This document shows, in pieces, positions 14,754 through 17,837 of a stretch of 17,837 nt of DNA. The position numbers were made by a program, and so were the translations under genes. The stretch is from contig JAXHUK010000172.1 of the NCBI GenBank assembly GCA_034189725.1, positions 1 to 17,837 of the forward strand, read 5' to 3'. Positions within the stretch are counted from its first letter, which is position 1. Each line of letters begins with the position of its first letter. Source of the DNA: JAXHUK01 sp034189725 (GTDB lineage: Bacteria; Chloroflexota; Dehalococcoidia; SZUA-161). Below the pieces are notes generated by a model. It had not been told where the DNA came from and ran no database searches. It was given only the letters and a program-made list of their open reading frames with translations.

Positions 14754-15389
14754 CTACTCCTTAGCCTCTCCAGATCTCCCAGATATTCGTATCTCCACTA
14801 TCCCGTGCCTTGCCCCGGGCACTGCACCTTTGACCAGCAGCAGGTTGCGATCCACATCAGTTCGTATAACTCTAAGATTCTTGACTGTCACTCGCTGGTT
14901 TCCCATGTGACCTGCCATTTTCTGCCCTTTCAATACTCGCCCCGGGGTAGTACCGGCACCCACAGAACCTGGAGCACGATGGCGGTCAGATTGTCCGTGG
15001 GTCTTTGGGCCACCACCGAAGTGATGGCGCTTGACAGTACCTGCGAATCCCCTACCTTTGGATATTCCTACAATATCCACTAAATCGCCTGGTTGAAATA
15101 CACTGACGTCCAATTTATTTCCCAGTTCGACATCAGTCGTATCTTTAGCCCTGAATTCTCTCAGGTGCTTGAATAAACCCAACTTCTTTAGGTGCCCACG
15201 CTCCGGAGCATTCAACCGCTTCACTTCTCCAAAGCCAAGCTGGACTGCGCTATACCCGTCTTTATCCCGAGTTTTGATCTGTGTCACCATACATGGTCCA
15301 GCTTCAATTGCAGTCACCGTTTCCACGATGCCATCTTCAGTGAACACCTGAGTCATACCTATTTTCTTGCCGATCAGATCTTTCATCAT
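14754..15389 (-). CDS. rplC: 50S ribosomal protein L3
   Basis: L3 reaches the peptidyl transferase centre and starts large-subunit assembly. It has 211 residues, with LIGKKIGMTQVFTEDGIVETVTAI at the start, GFGEVKRLNAPERGHLKKLG in the middle, and the long loop KGRGFAGTVKRHHFGGGPKTHGQSDRHRAPGSVGAGTTPGRVLKGQKMAG. The loop position that is a methylated glutamine in E. coli (in GQNQTPG) reads GAGTTPG, so that modification is not expected here. Two adjacent ATG codons occur at 15384-15389; no strong SD is seen, and the gene is 13 bases after rpsJ. Confidence 0.97.
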   Translation of the reverse strand: MMKDLIGKKIGMTQVFTEDGIVETVTAIEAGPCMVTQIKTRDKDGYSAVQLGFGEVKRLNAPERGHLKKLGLFKHLREFRAKDTTDVELGNKLDVSVFQPGDLVDIVGISKGRGFAGTVKRHHFGGGPKTHGQSDRHRAPGSVGAGTTPGRVLKGQKMAGHMGNQRVTVKNLRVIRTDVDRNLLLVKGAVPGARHGIVEIRISGRSGEAKE

Positions 15390-15402
15390 ATCGTAACCAA
15401 CA

Positions 15403-15711
15403 CTAGAGCTTAATCTCGATATCCACCCCAGCCGGCAAATTCAGCGTAGTCAGGGCATCGATAGTCTTCGTTGTAGGCTCCATTATATCGATAAGCCTCT
15501 TATGAGTCCTTATCTCAAATTGTTCACGAGAATCCTTATCTACATGAGGGGAACGAATAACGCAGAACTTCTTAATGTGCGTCGGTAGAGGAACAGGTCC
15601 TATCACTGCCGCTCCTGTTCTCTCTGCCGCCTCAACAATCTGAACTGCTGACTGATCCAGAATCCGATGATCAAAAGCTTTCAATTTAATACGTATCTTT
15701 TGCTTTGGCAT
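15403..15711 (-). CDS. rpsJ: 30S ribosomal protein S10 (NusE)
   Basis: S10 is in the head of the small subunit and also acts with NusB in transcription antitermination of rRNA operons. The 102 residues have the standard length: MPKQKIRIKLKAFDHRILDQ, GAAVIGPVPLPTHIKKFCVIRSPHVDKDSREQFEIRTHKRLIDI, closing LPAGVDIEIKL. The ATG touches the fusA stop codon with no base between (TAAATG). The S10 operon therefore has no independent leader in this genome, unlike in E. coli. Confidence 0.98.
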   Translation of the reverse strand: MPKQKIRIKLKAFDHRILDQSAVQIVEAAERTGAAVIGPVPLPTHIKKFCVIRSPHVDKDSREQFEIRTHKRLIDIMEPTTKTIDALTTLNLPAGVDIEIKL

Positions 15712-17787
15712 TTAGCCCCTCGTTTTGGATATTATCCCCTGAGCCTGCTCTTTGGGAACTTCCTGATAATGATCAAATTCCATGGAATACGTCGCTCTTC
15801 CCTGGCTCATCGATCTCAAATTAGTAGTATAACCAAAGCTCTCAGCCAACGGTAAATAGCAGCGAATTATGTGTGTCCATGCCCGTAGCTCAACGGCTTC
15901 TACCCTGGCTCTCATAGCATTGAGATCGCCAATTATGTCTCCGAGAAACTCTTTCGGTGTCGCAACCTCAAGTTTCATTATCGGCTCGACAAGCATAGGT
16001 TTGGCCTTTTTCACCCCGTCCCTCAGTGCAATCGCCCCTGCCATCTTGAACGCAACCTCCGAAGAGTCTACCTGGTGGTAGCTTCCATCCACAAGAGTCG
16101 CTCGAATATCGATTACAGGATATCCAGCAATCACACCACTCTCCAGAGCTTCCTTTATCCCCTGTTCAACTGCAGGTATGTATTGTTTCGGTATTACTCC
16201 GCCCTGGATTTTGTTGATAAACTCAAAATCACTGCCCTGTTTCAGTGGCTCTAATTCTAAGACCACGTGGCCATACTGCCCATGCCCACCGGTCTGCTTG
16301 ATAAATTTCCCCTCAACACGCACGGGAACCGTAATCGCCTCTTTATAGGCTACTTGAGGCTTACCTACCTTGGCATCAATCTTATATTCCCGCGTCAACC
16401 TGTCAACGATAACATCGAGGTGAAGCTCACCCATTCCCGCTATGATAGTCTGCCCGGTATCGTCATCGTAACGGCTCTTGAACGTCGGATCCTCTTGCCC
16501 CAGCTTACTCAAAGCTTCGCCGATCCTATCCTGATCCGCTTTAGTTCTTGGCTCAATTGCCACAGAGATAACCGGCTCAGGGAAATGAATCGCCTCGAGG
16601 AGAATAGGTTTATCGATATCACAAATAGTATCGCCAGTGAAGGTATTCTTGAGGCCCACAGTAGCAATTATTTCTCCGCAACCTATCTTGCTCACCTCAT
16701 CACGCCGGTTAGCGTGCATTTGCAGCAGCCGTCCCAGGCGCTCCTTATGCCCTCGTGTGGCATTAAAAACCTGCGAGCCTGTTTGAGCTGTGCCCGAATA
16801 TACTCGCAGGTAAACCAAACGACCGACGAAAGGATCGGTCACTATCTTAAACGCTAAAGCTGAAAATGGAGCTTTTTCACTGGCTTCACGGGAAATATGA
16901 TTCTCTGTCTTGGGATCAATACCTCCAACCGCAGGCACATCCAGTGGTGAGGGAAGGTAATCAACTATGGCATTCAACACTGGCTGTATCCCCTTATCCC
17001 TGAGAGCATTTCCACAGAGCACGGGAACCAGCTTTGTCGATAAGGTTGCCCTGCGCAGCGCAGCCTTTATCTCCGGGACAGTCATCACCCTGCCCTCTAT
17101 GTACGCAGCCATGAGGTCTTCGTCGCTTTCGGCTACAGTCTCAATCAATTGCTCCCGACAGGCAACTACGTCCTCTTCATATTTCTCGGGAATGGGCGTT
17201 TCTATCGGCTTCAAAGTGCGATCCCCCGGAAACACCCAGGCTGTTTGTTCGATAAGGTCTATAATACCCTCAAAGGCTGTCTCTGAACCCAGAGGTAACT
17301 GAATCGCTATAGGATTGGCCCCCAAGCGATCTTTAATCATCTGGATCGTTCCAAAATAGTCAGCACCAATACGATCCATTTTGTTGACGAAGCAAATCCT
17401 GGGCACACTGTAGCTATCCGCCTGACGCCAAACTGTCTCAGACTGTGGCTCAACACCAGCCAGAGCGTCGAAAACAACTACTCCACCATCAAGGACTCTG
17501 AGGCTACGCTCTACCTCTGCGGTAAAATCCACATGCCCCGGTGTGTCTATAATGTTGATTTGATATCCGGACCACTCACAGCTAGTGGCAGCTGCAGTAA
17601 TAGTAATACCGCGTTCCCGCTCCTGATCCATCCAATCCATTACTGCCGTGCCGTCATCAACCTGTCCCACCTTGTAGGTACGACCTGTGTGAAACAGGAT
17701 CTGCTCTGTGACAGTCGTCTTTCCTGCATCAATATGAGCAATAATCCCTATATTCCTCAGACGCTCCAATGGCAATGACTGTGACAT
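15712..17787 (-). CDS. fusA: translation elongation factor G
   Basis: EF-G is the GTPase that drives translocation and, with RRF, ribosome recycling. From the ATG at 17785-17787 it has 691 residues, the usual length. G motifs: AHIDAGKT (17-24), switch I with RGITI (59-63), DTPGHVDF (81-88) and NKMD (135-138). Domain II, III, IV (GGHGQYGHVVLE) and V (with LGDIIGDLNAMRARVEAVE) follow in order. A frame extension to a TTG at 17827-17829 adds 14 residues but lacks an SD and family resemblance. GGAG lies about 15 bases before the ATG, so that signal is modest. There is no tuf gene between it and rpsJ. Whether it is the only fusA in the genome cannot be told here. Confidence 0.97.
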   Translation of the reverse strand: MSQSLPLERLRNIGIIAHIDAGKTTVTEQILFHTGRTYKVGQVDDGTAVMDWMDQERERGITITAAATSCEWSGYQINIIDTPGHVDFTAEVERSLRVLDGGVVVFDALAGVEPQSETVWRQADSYSVPRICFVNKMDRIGADYFGTIQMIKDRLGANPIAIQLPLGSETAFEGIIDLIEQTAWVFPGDRTLKPIETPIPEKYEEDVVACREQLIETVAESDEDLMAAYIEGRVMTVPEIKAALRRATLSTKLVPVLCGNALRDKGIQPVLNAIVDYLPSPLDVPAVGGIDPKTENHISREASEKAPFSALAFKIVTDPFVGRLVYLRVYSGTAQTGSQVFNATRGHKERLGRLLQMHANRRDEVSKIGCGEIIATVGLKNTFTGDTICDIDKPILLEAIHFPEPVISVAIEPRTKADQDRIGEALSKLGQEDPTFKSRYDDDTGQTIIAGMGELHLDVIVDRLTREYKIDAKVGKPQVAYKEAITVPVRVEGKFIKQTGGHGQYGHVVLELEPLKQGSDFEFINKIQGGVIPKQYIPAVEQGIKEALESGVIAGYPVIDIRATLVDGSYHQVDSSEVAFKMAGAIALRDGVKKAKPMLVEPIMKLEVATPKEFLGDIIGDLNAMRARVEAVELRAWTHIIRCYLPLAESFGYTTNLRSMSQGRATYSMEFDHYQEVPKEQAQGIISKTRG

Positions 17788-17837
17788 TACCCGCTCTTTC
17801 TCCGCCAAGCAACTCTGTTGTCCACCCAAAATATTCA
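17788..17837. other. right-edge sequence upstream of fusA
   Basis: These 50 bases precede the preferred fusA start and contain its weak ribosome binding site. An upstream gene of the str cluster, usually rpsG, would be expected to end just beyond the window; its coding end is not identifiable in this fragment. Confidence 0.4.

Noticed and set aside
16267..16857. A 196-residue open frame on the plus strand opposite fusA
   Set aside because: It lies within the conserved EF-G coding sequence on the other strand and shows no family features.
17788..17829. Longer EF-G starting with a TTG at 17827-17829
   Set aside because: The extension has no SD and does not resemble EF-G N-termini; the ATG at 17787 gives the standard beginning.
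1..17837. tRNA or rRNA genes, CRISPR repeats, insertion sequences or defence genes
   Set aside because: Coding sequence fills nearly all the window with conserved housekeeping genes; no direct repeat array, transposase or structural RNA signature was noticed.

Overview
The window is a single, tightly packed bacterial translation gene cluster. Every supported gene is read from the minus strand. Reading leftwards from the right edge, it joins the end of a str-type cluster (fusA) to the S10 operon (rpsJ, rplC, rplD, rplW, rplB, rpsS, rplV, rpsC, rplP, rpmC, rpsQ), the spc operon (rplN, rplX, rplE, rpsN, rpsH, rplF, rplR, rpsE, rpmD, rplO, secY), then adk, map, infA and rpmJ, the alpha operon (rpsM, rpsK, rpsD, rpoA, rplQ) and finally truA, which is cut by the left edge. 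That makes 33 genes: 26 ribosomal proteins plus EF-G, SecY, adenylate kinase, methionine aminopeptidase, IF-1, the RNA polymerase alpha subunit and TruA.

The gene order, strong AGGAGG-type Shine-Dalgarno (SD) sequences and bacterial versions of every protein show a bacterium. Zinc-binding (four-cysteine or Cys3His) forms of S4, S14, L24 and L36, a four-cysteine adenylate kinase lid, no tuf gene between fusA and rpsJ, and the general sequence character would fit Chloroflexota, perhaps Dehalococcoidia. That placement is an impression from the proteins, not a phylogeny. Base composition looks balanced.

Most genes are 0 to 36 bases apart, and several overlap or abut (TAATG, TGATG, TAAATG and TGAGTG junctions), so long co-transcription and translational coupling are likely. 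The one notable spacer is the 99 bases between rpoA and rplQ, which holds a short inverted repeat just after the rpoA stop. No stretch over 300 bases lacks a gene. About a third of the genes start with GTG or TTG.

Together the genes build both ribosomal subunits (S3, S4, S5, S8, S10, S11, S13, S14, S17, S19; L2 to L6, L14 to L18, L22 to L24, L29, L30, L36), initiate and translocate on the ribosome (IF-1, EF-G), insert membrane proteins (SecY), trim initiator methionine (Map), balance adenylates (Adk), modify tRNA (TruA) and assemble RNA polymerase (RpoA). I see no mobile element, CRISPR array, tRNA, rRNA or unknown gene. The least ordinary items are a 47-residue acidic tail on RpoA, the inverted repeat after rpoA, a lone CxxC in L15 and the cluster of non-ATG starts. 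I did not find a convincing undescribed system.
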